The notes under the pieces were generated by a model. The model was not told where the DNA came from and did not search any database. It saw only the letters and a list, made by a program, of their open reading frames with translations. A stretch of DNA of 64,000 nucleotides. It comes from Lunularia cruciata (Eukaryota; Streptophyta; Marchantiopsida; Lunulariales; Lunulariaceae). A program made the translations under genes and the position numbers. The stretch is taken from positions 47,902,243-47,966,242 of the forward strand of contig OX419761.1 in NCBI GenBank assembly GCA_948567375.1, given 5' to 3'. This document shows positions 49,445 to 60,284 of this stretch, one piece after another (the stretch's first letter is position 1; each line of letters begins with the position of its first letter).

Positions 49445-50152
49445 GCAAATTCCGCTTACTCTGGATACTGCAAGCACCGGATTCTCTCCTTTCTTTCTGA
49501 ATTTTGGCCAAGATCCATTTGTCCTAGATTTCTTGATCCTTCCTTGTCTCATGTCCCTCATACTTCAACCTTCTTGACCACCATATCCAAATCTCTCCAA
49601 CAAGCCAATTCTCACCTCCTTGTTGCTCAAAATCATCAAAAACAATATGCGGACCACCATTATTGTGATCTCACCTTTGAAATCAGTGATTAAGTTATGC
49701 TATCCTCTAGTAATCTACCCTTCCCACTTGATACCCAAGTTTGTAAAATTGCCTCTAATTAATTAAGACCTTTTGATGTCACCCAAATTGCCTCTCATGT
49801 TGCTTATTGACTTGCCTTGCCTTCTCATATGCGCATCCATCTTGTCTTTCATGTTTCCAAGTTGAAACCCTTTGTTCCTAACCACTCTTCTTTTTCCTCT
49901 TGAGTCCAACCTCCTCTTCCTCCTATCCCTATCAATGATCATGAGGAGTATGAAGTTGATTGTATCCTTGCATGTCGCCACATCCAATGAGAACACCAAC
50001 AACATACCGAGTACAAGGTCCTTTGGAAAGGGTATCCCCTTCATGATGCCACATGGGAACCTCTTTCTCACATCCAAAATGCACAAAGAGCCATCTAAGA
50101 GTTTGAAGCTTCAATGACGACGAGGACATCACCAACTAGCGGTGGAGGAATA
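49445..50152 (+). pseudogene. Chromovirus integrase C-terminus and chromodomain (element Z), opposite strand
   Basis: Plus-strand remnant beginning inside the integrase core (FWPRSICPRFLDPSLSHVP near 49503-49560), then the QNHQKQYADHH block (about 49627-49660) and a chromodomain at 49927-50097 with EEYEVD, EYKVLWKGYP and DATWEPLSHI. Here the Trp codon is intact; a TGA after 'ACRHIQ' and a TAA near 50098 interrupt it. A purine-rich tract (GGTGGAGGAATA at 50141-50152) fits a polypurine tract just before LTR F. It is homologous to the minus-strand copy at 47631-48290, so the two form an inverted repeat. Confidence 0.87.
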
Positions 50153-50554
50153 TATAACAATATGGAATTTAGCAAGGTTAACAAAGTAGAGAATAAGCCG
50201 AATTAGCCTAGAATATTCTAGAAGCTTCTTAGGAAGCTTCCCAGCTAGTTAACTTGTGCCTCAAGTAGGTAGTTTCTAGAAGGAAGCTTCAAAAAGCTTC
50301 TAAATAGCTTAGCTTGCATGCCAAGTAGGTGGCTTCTAGAAGGAAGCTTCTTGAGAAACTTCTTAATTAACTTGGCTTGCACTCTAAGAAAGAAGCTCAG
50401 GGAAACTTCTTGAGAAGCTTCTCAAGGGCTTTGTATGCTACCTATAAATACCAAAGCAAAAGCTCATGCTAGGCATTTAGAGTTTTCTCTCATTCAAGTG
50501 TCCCAATGTGAGTTTCCATTCTCCTATTTCTCTCCTTGGTCTTGGTATTTTACA
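50153..50554 (+). repeat. Chromovirus LTR (copy F), 3' LTR of element Z
   Basis: A 402-bp LTR in forward orientation, TATAACAATATGG to TTTTACA, directly after the polypurine tract of element Z and directly before interrupted integrase sequence of element Y at 50555. HSE modules and TATA box are well kept. No target duplication is visible because the 5' end of Z is gone. Confidence 0.93.
50211..50450 (+). promoter_or_regulatory. Heat-shock-element array plus TATA box in LTR copy F
   Basis: GAATATTCTAGAAGCTTC at 50211-50228 is four GAA/TTC modules in perfect alternating phase with 2-bp gaps, followed within about 160 bp by several GAAGCTTC and TTCTAGAA pairs. TATAAATA lies at 50443-50450, 104 bp before the LTR end. 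The layout matches copy B, so it is a conserved feature of the family rather than chance. Confidence 0.7.
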
Positions 50555-50557
50555 ATT

Positions 50558-53500
50558 AGCATTGGAGGGTACCCAAGGTCTTGTCTTACCCCATGGGACC
50601 AGCTATTGGTAGATCATGGGCTTCTTGAAGGCGCACAAGTCGGAGATCATCTTTGGCTGGAGCATAGATCCGGTTCGCTTGGAATAAAAGGCCTTCCTTG
50701 AAGGAGAAGGTGTTGTACTCCTTGTTGCCTACTATCATACAACCATGTACCATTTGGAAGAAGGGATCTTGTTGTAGAGCTGACCAAAGCTCATTTTGGA
50801 CCTTGGGGTCAATTGAGACCATCGTAATTGCCATCATGATGAGAAGAAGAGGCTTCAAATCAAGTCGTCATGATAGAGCATCAAGGATGACATGGAACCA
50901 ACTTGGTTTGTACTCAAGTTTGATGTCAAACAATTGGAGTTGCTCTTCCCATCAATGATGTTGACTCTTCATGTGTTCCAAGTGTAAGGTCTGCAACAAT
51001 GGCTTTTGATCAGTTCGCATGATCACGTGTTTCTCCAAGAGATAATGCCTCCATACCTGGGTGGTATATACCATTGCAAGTTGTTCCCAATCTTGAGTAA
51101 AGTAATTTATTTCAGCTGTATCTAGTTGGCAAGACACAAAGGCAATGAGATGTAGTCCATCTGGGAATTCTTGTTGCAACACAACTCCAATTGCAAAGTT
51201 AGAAGTATCAAAATCAACCACACAAGATAGTTGAGGATCATATGGTTGAAGAATGGGTCTTGAAGACACCATATGCTTTAACTTTTGGAATGTGTCTTCA
51301 TGCTTGGTGTTTTATTGGACGCTCAAGTTAATTCCTAAGAGGTCAGTCAATGGTGCAACCACATGAGCATAATAGTGGATGAACCATTTGTAAAAGCTAG
51401 CCAATCCATTGAATGCTTGTACTTCTGAAGCATTCTTTGGGATAGGCCAATCAGTAATTGCTTTGATTTTCTCTTCTTCCATCTTGATCCCCTCTGATGA
51501 GATCTTATGACCCAAGAAGGTAACCTCCTTCTGCCAGAAAGTACACTTCAACTTCTTGCAGTAAAATTTCCATTGTCGTAGTTGTCTTAGGACTTCTTGC
51601 ACATGATTCATGTGTTCTACCTCTATCTTACTAGAGATAAAGATATCATCCAAGAACACCACCACGGAGCAATCCAATAGTCCATCCAACACCCAATGCA
51701 TTTGATCCATGAAGACCGTTGGAGCATTTGTGAATTCAAAAGGTAGAACTCTCCACTCAAAATGCCCATACCTTGTGCAAAAGGCAGTCTTTTGCACATC
51801 CTCTCTATCAATAGGAATTTGCCAGTAGCCGCTACAAAGATCTAACTTGGAAAAGTAGCATGCTCCACTTAGTTGATCAAGCAAGTCATCGATCCAAGGC
51901 AAGGGATATGCATTCTTCATGGTTTACTTATTGAGCCCACGATAATCAATACAAAAACAAAATCCTCCATCCTTCTTTGGAACAAAGTACCGGTGCTCCC
52001 CAAGGAGAGGTACTATGTCGTATAAAGTCCTTCTCCAACAACTCTATAAGTGGTGTTTGCAACTCCTCCAACTCCTTTGGTAAGAGCCGATAGATCGGTC
52101 TACTCACTAGAGTACTCCTTGGCAATAACTCGATCTTGAAGGGCATACCTCAATCGGAGGGTAATCCCTTTGGCAGATCATCCGGAAACACGTCTGTAAA
52201 CTCCTGAACTATCCAATCAACCATTGCTTGATGAGGCTCTTGGCCCTTCTTAGATTGTTATTGTACAATCGGCTTGATCCACACCGCAAATACAAACTTA
52301 TCTTCCTCCAAAGTTTGCTCTATGGCTTCTTTACTAACCAACTACCCTTCCAAGGACTCATCTCTCTTCCAAGCTTGCTCCATGGTTGCCTTCTTGGCAA
52401 AATTCCCATCTTGGGACTCATCTCCTTTCAAGGTTTGCTCTATGGCTACCTTCTCAACAAACTTCCTATCTTGGGACTGACTTCTCTTAGGTGTCTTACT
52501 AAGAGGTGCCAAACAACCTAGCCGGGAATTCCTACCTTGGTGTTGTACTTGAATTTGGCGTCGGGTCCAATCGAATTGAATCTTATGACATTCAAGCCAA
52601 GGTAGACCCAAAATGATATCATAGTGTAGAGGTGCCACTATAAACCTCATACACTCCAAATACTCCTTTCCAATCTTGAAGGTAATAGGATTTGAGGTGC
52701 GGAATGCAGAACCTTGTCTACCATCCGCCATCATCAATCTACTTCCAATCACTGGCTTGATAGGAATACTCAATTCCTTTACTATTTGCATAAACATACA
52801 ATTCTCCAAACTTCCAAAATCAACCAAAATCCTACAACCCCGATTAGATATCGTACCTTGCAAGTGAAGCAAACTTGCATAGGTCAAGCCTTCAATCCCA
52901 TTGGAACTAATCAAGCTCCCAATAGGCGGCTCAAAATCTCCTACTAGGATTCTTAGTTTCCTTGATCATTTTGTTCCACAAACTCCATCTGGGCAACTTG
53001 TCGAGGTCGTCCATTTCTGAGTGGACATTCAACAATGCAATGTCCAACTTGGCAACAATAAAAGTAACCTCCATTTGGTCGCAATCTTTCTTTATCTACT
53101 GTACCAAGTGGTCTTTGTTGGATAGCATCAATCTCCATTGGTACTGGTTCTTCCACTCGTGCATTGTGTACTTGTAGGTTTTGTGTAAGTTGAGGTCAAG
53201 ACCAAGTTGTCACAACTAAGGAATCAAAATGCTCAGCCAATTGCATGGCTTCTTCTATGTTTTGTGGCTCCCGCATGGTCACCTCCAATTTGGTTTGTGA
53301 ATCCAATCTTCACACAAATTGATCCAAAACTTCACCTTCTCGGATATCCAAATTTGCATGATGATGTTCTGAAATTGTGTGATGTAGCTCCTTACTAAGC
53401 CAATTTGCTTCAACTCTGCCAATTTATCTTGTGCTGCTTGGGTGGTATTTATAGTTTGAAATTGACCAAGTATTGCATCCTTGAATTCTACCCATGTCAA

Positions 53501-53844
53501 AATTGGTATAACAATCTGTCGTTTAGCTTGGTCCACTCAGAATTGCCACCAAAGTTTTGCCACACCATCCAATTGGCTAGAAGCCAAGAGAATTTTTTCT
53601 GCTTGTCTTGAAGATTGGTGGCTTCAAAGTAACATTTGCAATCAAACACAAAATTCTCCACCGTGCCTGGAAGATTCTTGCCTTCAAACACCTTGGGTTT
53701 TGGAAATCAAATGCAATCTTCTCCATCTTGAACTGACACTCTCTTTATATATTATCGTCATTGTTGGTCTCGTTCATCCAACACTCAAGTAAGATGCTCA
53801 ATTTGTTGATGCATCACAAGGATAACGTTTGGTATTGCTGCCAT
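50558..53844 (-). pseudogene. Chromovirus gag-pol (element Y), truncated in integrase
   Basis: Element sense runs downward from a gag start (MAAIPNVIL) at 53844. Domains: gag with a CCHC knuckle near 53080-53040 whose first Cys is Tyr; retropepsin-like protease (52850-52560; DFG at the catalytic triad instead of D-S/T-G); a linker with three repeats of about 20 residues (52485-52300); reverse transcriptase (52146-51400; FLDD box near 51653); RNase H (51272-50955); zinc-binding start of integrase (50858-50558). The remainder is missing where LTR F abuts. Stops and frame changes (for example near 52342, 51920 and inside gag) show it cannot make a full polyprotein. Order PR-RT-RH-IN identifies Ty3/gypsy. 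Confidence 0.92.
52300..52485 (-). repeat. Three tandem repeats of about 60 bp in the protease-RT linker
   Basis: Each unit encodes about 20 residues of the form S-x-D/E-G-x-F-x-x-K-A-x-x-E-Q-x-x-x-x-D-E. The third contains a TAG. Element X has only two units at the equivalent place (55128-55262), so copy number varies within the family. Confidence 0.85.
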
Positions 53845-54089
53845 AGCTACTACTCTATTCCACTACCCTCAATTTACCTAATTGATTAACACATAAAAAC
53901 AACACATCCACCGTTCTCCATAAGTTACAACCGGAAGTATCAAGGGTTCCTCAAACACGATGATCATATGCAAAAAATCCTACCCAAAGCACAAGGTGAT
54001 GAATTGTGTGAAATGATGCTTGGGTAATATTTGGACATGAAAATCCCAATGGTTTGGTGGAAGTGGATTTGGTGGTCCTTAAATTCCAT

Positions 54090-54115
54090 CCATTGCATTC
54101 TTGCTCTAATACAAA
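54090..54115 (-). other. Primer binding site of element Y
   Basis: Immediately inside LTR G, in element sense, the sequence TTGTATTAGAGC matches the plant initiator-Met tRNA primer site TGGTATCAGAGC at 10 of 12 positions. This fixes LTR G as a 5' LTR and the element as running on the minus strand. Confidence 0.8.
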
Positions 54116-54540
54116 TGTAAAAGACCAAGACCGAGGAGAGAAATAAGAGAATGGAAGCTCACATTAGGACGTTTGAATGAGGGAAAACTCCAACTGCCTA
54201 GCATGAGCTTTGGCTTTGGTTTTTATAAGTAGCATACAAGGTCCTTGAGAAGCTTCTCAAGAAGCTTCCTTGAGCCGCTTTCTTAGAGTGCAAGCCAAGT
54301 TAACTAAGAAGCTTCTCAAGGAGCTTCCTTCTAGAAGTCACCTACTTGACGTGCAAGCTAAGCTAGTTAGAAGCTTCTAAAAGCTTCCTTCTAGAAGCTA
54401 CTTGCTTGGAGGCGCAAGTTAACTAGTTAGGAAGCTTCCAAAGAAGCTTCCTAGATGCTTATAGAATATTCTAGGCTAATTTGGTTTATTCTCAATTTTG
54501 TTAGCCTTACTATTACATTGCTAAACTCCATATTGTTACA
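54116..54540 (-). repeat. Chromovirus LTR (copy G), 5' LTR of element Y
   Basis: A 425-bp LTR, TGTAAAAGACC at 54116 to TGTTACA at 54540, reverse orientation. Its outer end abuts reverse-transcriptase sequence of element X at 54541 with a clean LTR terminus, the hallmark of an insertion. It retains HSE-like TTC/GAA modules and an 'agaatattctagg' box near 54465. Confidence 0.93.
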
Positions 54541-55127
54541 CATGAAGATTGTTGGAGCTTTTGTGAACCCAAAAGGTAGAACTTTCCATTCAAAATACCC
54601 ATATCTTGTGTGAAAAGTAATCTTTTGCACATCCTTCCTATCAATGGAAATTTGCCAATAGCCGCTGCAAAGATCTAACTTGGAGAAGTGTCATGTTCCA
54701 CTCAATTGATCAAGCAAGTCATCAATTTGAGGTAAGGGACATGCATTCTTCACCATTTGTTTATTGAGCACACATTAATCAATACAAAAATGAAGTCTTC
54801 CATCTTTCTTTGGAACAAATAGTACCAATGCTCCCCAAGAAGATGTATTATGTTGTATAAAATCCTTCTCAAACAACTTTGTAAGTATTGTTTGGAAATC
54901 CTCCCACTCCTTTGGTGAGAGCTGATAGATTGGTCTACTTATAGGAGTACGCACTGGCAATAACTCAATCTTGAATGGCATACCATGATTGGAGTGTAAT
55001 CCCTTTGGCAAATCATCCTAAAACATATCCGCAAACTCTTGAACTATTTGATCAACCGTTGCTTGATGAGGCTCTTGTCACTCCTCAGATTCTCCTTGTG
55101 CAATCGGCTTGATCCAAATTGCAAAAT

Positions 55128-55262
55128 ATACTTTTCTTCCTCCAAAGCTTGCTTTATAGTTGCTTCATTGACAAACTTCCCATCTAGTGACTTATCTTTG
55201 TTCAAAGCTTGCTCCATGGTTGCTTTCCTAACCAACTTCTCATCTTGAGACTGACTATTCTT
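55128..55262 (-). repeat. Two tandem repeats of about 60 bp in the protease-RT linker of element X
   Basis: Units SQDEKLVRKATMEQALNKDK and SLDGKFVNEATIKQALEEEK are clear homologues of the three units in element Y. Confidence 0.85.
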
Positions 55263-55701
55263 TGGTGTCTTACTCAAAGGTGCCAAACAATCTAATCATA
55301 AATTCCTACCTTAGTGTTGTACTTGAATTTATCATTGGTTTTAATCAAATTGAACCTTATGACATTCAAGCCAAGGCAAATCCAAAATGACATCATAGTG
55401 TAGAGATGCCACTACAAATCTCATAAACTCCAAATACTCCTTCTCAATCTTGAAGGTAACAAGATGTGAGGTACGAAATGCAAAACCTTTTTTACCATCT
55501 ACCATCATCAATCTACTTCCAATTAGTGGTTTGATATGAATACTCAATTCCTTTACTAATTGCATAGACATGCAATTCTCTAAACTTCAAGAATCAACCA
55601 AAATCCTACAACCACAACCAGATATTGTGCCTTGCAAGTGAAGTAAACTTGCATAGGTCTAGTCTTCAATCCCATTGGAAGTAATCAAGTTCCAAGTAGG
55701 T

Positions 55702-56442
55702 ATAATACCAAGAGCTAGCCATATGATCTAGATGTGAAATTTGGTTTGGTAATATCTGGAATGATGTTATACATGATGGTCAAAATAGATAAGATAGAAA
55801 TATCACCAAAAGAGTACTTCTACTAATATGGTAGAAATCAAAATAGACTTGAAAACCTTAGAACCAATAGCTAGACATATGATTTAAAGGTGAGAATTGG
55901 TTTGGTAACATCTGGAAGGATGTTACACATGATGGAATAAATAGATCAGATAGAGGTATCACCAAAAGGAGACTTCTACTAAGAGAGTAAGAACCAAAAT
56001 ATGCCTAAAATCTTTGAAGGCAATTTTGGAGGTCTAAATGGATGAATTAGGCATTGAAAATGTGCTCACCCTCCCCCCCCCCCCCCCAAAAGAAAGGCTG
56101 GCCTTCCCTCCCCCTGGTGTGTATCATTGAGAGCTTTCCAATTGTACCTCATCCACGTGATTATGAGATTCCTATAAGAAGATTCCCTAAAAATTTCCCT
56201 CTCGTCAAAGCTTGTTTGGCCAACCAGATAGGACTTGGACCAACATGTCACCCATCCAAGTAAGTAATACAAGGGTGGATCTTGATGACATATCAACTAT
56301 TTGTGTGCCTAATCCTATGGTGGAGCTTCCTTAGAGGAGATCCACTTTGTATATATAATAAAGAGAAGGTGCTCCTTTGGTGCATCGATTTGAGTGTAAA
56401 ATTGTATGTTTCTCTTAAGGTCTCATATCCTTGGGGTATTAT
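55702..56442. mobile_element. 741-bp insertion with terminal inverted repeats and target duplication, probably a non-autonomous DNA transposon
   Basis: The uninterrupted sequence is known from element Y (52905-52940), so the ends can be placed. The insert begins ATAATACC (55702-55709) and ends GGTATTAT (56435-56442), a perfect 8-bp inverted pair, and is flanked by AGTAGGT at 55695-55701 and 56443-56449. An equally valid reading is a 9-bp TATAATACC terminus with a 5-bp GTAGG duplication. Inside are two diverged copies of a 145-bp unit (about 55715-55860 and 55865-56010) and a run of 15 C at 56073-56087. No transposase. Superfamily undetermined. Confidence 0.8.
56073..56087. repeat. Homopolymer run of 15 C
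   Basis: Uninterrupted C15 inside the 741-bp insertion, striking in otherwise AT-rich DNA. The exact length is prone to sequencing error. Confidence 0.85.
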
Positions 56443-57569
56443 AGTAGGTGGCTCAAAATCTCCTATTGGGATTCCTTTTTTCCTTGATCATTCCGCTCTA
56501 CAACCTCCATTTGGGCAACTTGTAGAGATCAATGGACATTCAACAATGCGATATCAAATCTGGCAATAGTAAAAGTAACCACCATTTTGTTGTAATCTTT
56601 CTCGATCCACTATACCAAGTGGTCTTTGTTGGATGGCATCAATCTCCATTGATGCTAGTTGGTTTTGTGTAGGTAAAGGTCAAGACCAAGTTTTTACAAC
56701 CAAGGAATCAAAGCGCTTTGCTAGCTTCATGGCTTCTTCCAAGTATTTTGGCTCTTGCATAGTCACTTTTAATTTGGTTTATGATTTCAAGCACCTCACA
56801 AATTACTCTAGAGCTTCACCATCCTTTATATCTATAATTTGCATAATGGTGTTCTAGAATTGCATGATGTGGCTTCTTATAAAACCAATTTTCTTCAACT
56901 CTACCAACTTAGTGCAACCCATGTGGTATTTATCACTTGGAATTGCCCAATTATTGCACCCTCGAATTCTTTCCATGTCAAGATTGGTGCAAAAAATTGC
57001 CTTTTAGCTCACTCCACTCAAGATCGCCACCATAACTTTGTTGCCATCCAATTTGCTTGAAGCTAAGAGAATTTTTTTCACTCATCTTGAAGATTTATAG
57101 CCTCAAAATAAAGTTGACAGTCAAATACAAAATTCTCCACTACAATTGAGAGATTCTTGCCATCAAATACCTTGGGTTTTGGAAATCATATTTGGTCTTC
57201 TCCTTCTCAAAATGATTCTCTCTCTATGTACTCTTGTCGTTGCTAGCCTCAATCATCCAACAATTGAGTAAGGTGCTTGATTTGTTGATGCATATCAATA
57301 ATAACCTCAAGTATTGCCACCATGGATACTAATTTATCACATTATTCCCAATTTATTTAATTTACTTACAAATATACGCAACATGTCCATAGTTCTCTAT
57401 AAGTTACAACCAAAAGTACCAAGGGCTCCTTGGACAAGGTGATAGTATTTAGAAGATTCTACCCAAAATGTGAGGTGATGAACTATGTGAAATGATGCTT
57501 GGATAATACCAAGACATGAGAATCCCAATGGTTTGATAGAAATAGATTTGGTAGTCCATAAATTCTATC

Positions 57570-57594
57570 CATCCCATTCTTACTCTTATACCAA
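57570..57594 (-). other. Primer binding site of element X
   Basis: In element sense the stretch TTGGTATAAGAGTAAGA directly follows LTR H. TGGTATAAGAGT matches the initiator-Met tRNA primer site at 10 of 12 positions. The parallel site in element Y has different mismatches, so the shared ancestor probably had the exact site. Confidence 0.82.
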
Positions 57595-57974
57595 TGTGAA
57601 AGATCAAGATCAAGGAGAGAAATAGGAGAATGGAAGATCACATTGGGACACTTGAATGAGTGAAAACTCTGAATGCTTAGCATGAGCTTTTGCTTTGGTA
57701 TTTTAGAGATTATACACGGCTCTTGAGGAGTTTCTCAAGAAGTTTCCTTGAGCCTCTTTCTTAGAGTGCAGGCCAAGTTAACTAGGAAACTTCTCAAGAA
57801 GCTTCCTTCCAAAAGTTGCCAACTTGGTGTGCAAGCTAAGCCGAGAAGAAGTCAAGAAGTTGAGAAGCTTCACAAAAGCTTCCTATATGCTTTTGGAGTA
57901 TTCTAGGATAATTTGGCCTATTTATTACTTTATTAGCCTTGACTAACTTCATCACTAAACTCCATATTGTTACA
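57595..57974 (-). repeat. Chromovirus LTR (copy H), 5' LTR of element X
   Basis: About 380 bp, TGTGAAAGATC at 57595 to CTCCATATTGTTACA at 57974, reverse orientation. Shorter than its relatives because part of the U3 repeat array is lost. HSE modules and TATA are degraded, in line with X being the oldest element of the nest. Confidence 0.9.
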
Positions 57975-60065
57975 TCTATCTAATGGTTAAATCTTTCTAA
58001 TGATCTACCAAATTGATTTAGAACATATAAAAGAAACTTGGCTTACTTGAAAGAACTCTCTCATTTATTATTATCTATTATCTTTTGATTTAGATTTTAT
58101 AATGATTAGGTGTTTAGCTCTCTTCTATATTGATATAACTTATGAATGAAATATTATACTATTTCCATAATAAATGTTTATTTATATTATACTTTGACCT
58201 ACTTCTATTAAGGGGGATTGGAAAAATGCAACCACAAAGAACACATGACGGATGGGAAGATCACATCAGGCCATACAAGGAAGAGAAAAAAGAGAAAATT
58301 GGGCTAAGCTTCAATGGTATCATTATGAGAAATCTAAGCTATGCAAGCTCTGAAATCTAAGCTATGCACTACCGCACCTAAGATAGATGATCCAAGCTAT
58401 GCAAATCATAAGGTCTACAAACTATTAGAGCTTCTGAAGAAGCATCACGCACTATAATTATGCTCTTATGGATTGCATAAGCCAATACTCTAGGTAGATC
58501 AATTCTATTAAGCAAGTAATGGTCTAACAAATTGAATATTATATATTTTTATTTATAATACAATTTTGGTTTATATATATAAATATTTGATAATGTGTCT
58601 AAAATTGATATACTAACAAATAATCATTTCATTGGTGAGTTTACTCACAAGGTAGCTTTGTAATTTACAATATAAGAAGAATGGAAGCTACCTTGTGAGT
58701 TAATATTCTCAACTATGGAGAACTAATAAAATATATAGAAACTACCATAAATAAATGAATACTAATTCCTTAATTACCATACTTAAATACCATCATGATC
58801 CACACAATATATATTCTGTATATTGTGTGTATATATATATTTCCACATTGCACTTTATATTAGGTGTTGTTAAGTACCATCGTTTCTTATACTGTTCATC
58901 AAAGCTATGATGATTGCAAAACTAGCAAATCATCACAAACCATAAATATTTCATTGAGCACAACAAAAATGGAGATTCATTCTTCTTATAGTAAATATCC
59001 ATAATACAATAAACCATATTCATATGCTTATGCTCTATTTTTAAGACATCATGTGTTATAGAAAACTTCTGAAAAAATAAACTCAAGCAAATGTCCTTTT
59101 TCTGAATAGACTAAGTTCACACTCTAGTTGTTTAAAAAAACAGATCTTTCTCTAATAGATAACTTTTAAAAGATTTAAACTACTTGTAAACTAGTTCTTA
59201 AGGTTTTCAATTTTAAATGATTAAGACTTATAATTCTTACAGTTTAGAACAACCATGATTAAACGGATTCACTTGGTTTAACTAGTAAAAATGTTGTCTA
59301 AATGTTTAATCTACTTGGATAGCATTTATATAGACATTAGTTGATCAATTGATCAGATTCATTTTTTAATCAAATGGAAAATTTCATTCATCATATATAT
59401 TTTATATGTATTATACATGGTTTTTGCTATGATGAATTTCTGTTTTTGAAAATTTCCTTTTTGATCTACTTATACCTTTCTTAAATCTTAAATCTGACAA
59501 TTTTCTACATTTGTAGATTGAGGCATTCTTTCATTTTGAAATCATCGGATGATATAATTTACCTTTATATCATACCCGTTAAAATAGACATGAGCTTGTC
59601 CCCAAAGCTTAGTTTTCCTTGTTTCACTCAGCTCAAGTAATTATCTTCTTATATATTTGTCACTCATATGAGGTCATAAAAAATCAAAGGAAGCTGAAGT
59701 TGTTGCACAAAATACCGATTAAACCTCTAATAGAACTCTTCGCAATTTAAATTTAGTACTACCAAGATCCAAATATGACCTAAATACACCGGAGACAATA
59801 GGGGGTTTCAAAAATAGTTATATGAAGTTTCTTAACTTTTCATATAGATAATTATGAAGCGTTGACTAAATGGGTACGGTGTGTGATCGGGGGTAGAAAA
59901 GGTATCATTACGGAGTTGAGGCTAAGTTCCTTATTATTAGCACACTCCATATGAGGTGGTTTGTAGAAAATAAGGAATAAGGAATTTTCTGTTATCATTC
60001 CGTAATGCATTGATTACATATTAGGGTTAATAAAGTTTATCGTTTAGGGTTAGAGTGAAAGTGGC
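57975..60065. other. AT-rich intergenic DNA, no gene seen
   Basis: A 72-codon plus-strand open frame at 58142-58360 has no recognisable family. AT microsatellite sequence lies near 58560 and 58830. Nothing else noted. Confidence 0.55.
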
Positions 60066-60227
60066 GGCCACCAAAGAGAGCATCCATGATGTTTGAGAAC
60101 ACATATGGTAATCAAAAGTTGACAAATTTATGCACTAGACGAGCGAGGCCACCAAAGGGAGCATCCATGATGTTTGAGAATACCCATGGTATTCAAAAGT
60201 TGTCAAATTTATGCACTAGACGAGCGG
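60066..60227 (+). repeat. Two-copy tandem repeat, period 81 bp
   Basis: Copies at 60066-60146 and 60147-60227 both run from 'ggccaccaaag.gagcatcc' to 'atgcactagacgagcg' with only a few differences. The period is a multiple of three, but neither copy sits in a long open frame. Confidence 0.92.
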
Positions 60228-60284
60228 GAACACGATTTATATGGGATTGAATATGTTAATTTAGGATTAAATGTGATTTTTCTC

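Larger units (their letters stand above)
54541..57323 (-). pseudogene. Chromovirus gag-pol 5' half (element X), truncated in RT, with an insertion
   Basis: Element sense from a gag start at 57323 (MVAILEV). Gag occupies 57320-56450 and is heavily decayed (only fragments open). A 741-bp foreign insertion (55702-56442) separates it from the protease region (55690-55340; LVKELSIHIKPLIGSRL, then DVILDLPWLECHK). The linker with two repeats of about 20 residues is at 55262-55128. The start of RT (55011-54541) includes MPFKIELLP, WGALVLFVPKKDG and a second block cut at 54541 by LTR G. Parallel blocks in element Y are more complete, so X is the older, outer element. Inactive. Confidence 0.9.
47142..57974 (-). 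mobile_element. Nested cluster of three partial chromovirus (Ty3/gypsy) elements
   Basis: Order along the plus strand: LTR E, X 3' half (47569-49440, minus), Z 3' part (49445-50152, plus), LTR F (plus), Y 5' part (50555-54115, minus), LTR G (minus), X 5' half (54541-57594, minus), LTR H (minus). Both internal junctions at F and G end exactly on LTR termini, as expected for insertions: Y into the RT of X, and Z into the integrase of Y. The third junction near 49440 is ragged and fits a deletion. All three belong to one family, judged by LTR and protein similarity. Confidence 0.85.

Noticed and set aside
52228..53792. Several plus-strand frames of 60-103 codons over the gag-protease region.
   Set aside because: They are complements of the minus-strand gag, protease and linker frames. 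The repeated Leu-rich readings at 52228-52521 simply mirror the linker repeats.
57137..57141. TATAT/TCTAT-type flanks of LTRs E and H as a proven target duplication of element X.
   Set aside because: The 5-mers beside E (GATAT, 47137-47141) and H (TCTAT, 57975-57979) agree at only 3 of 5 positions; this is noted as compatible, not as evidence. (The interval given here is only a placeholder within element X.)
28264..57974. The scattered 380-430-bp repeats as a CRISPR-like or satellite array.
   Set aside because: Each copy has TG...CA termini, a U3/TATA layout and, in several cases, 5-bp target duplications or adjacent primer and polypurine sites, so they are LTRs. Spacing and orientation are irregular.
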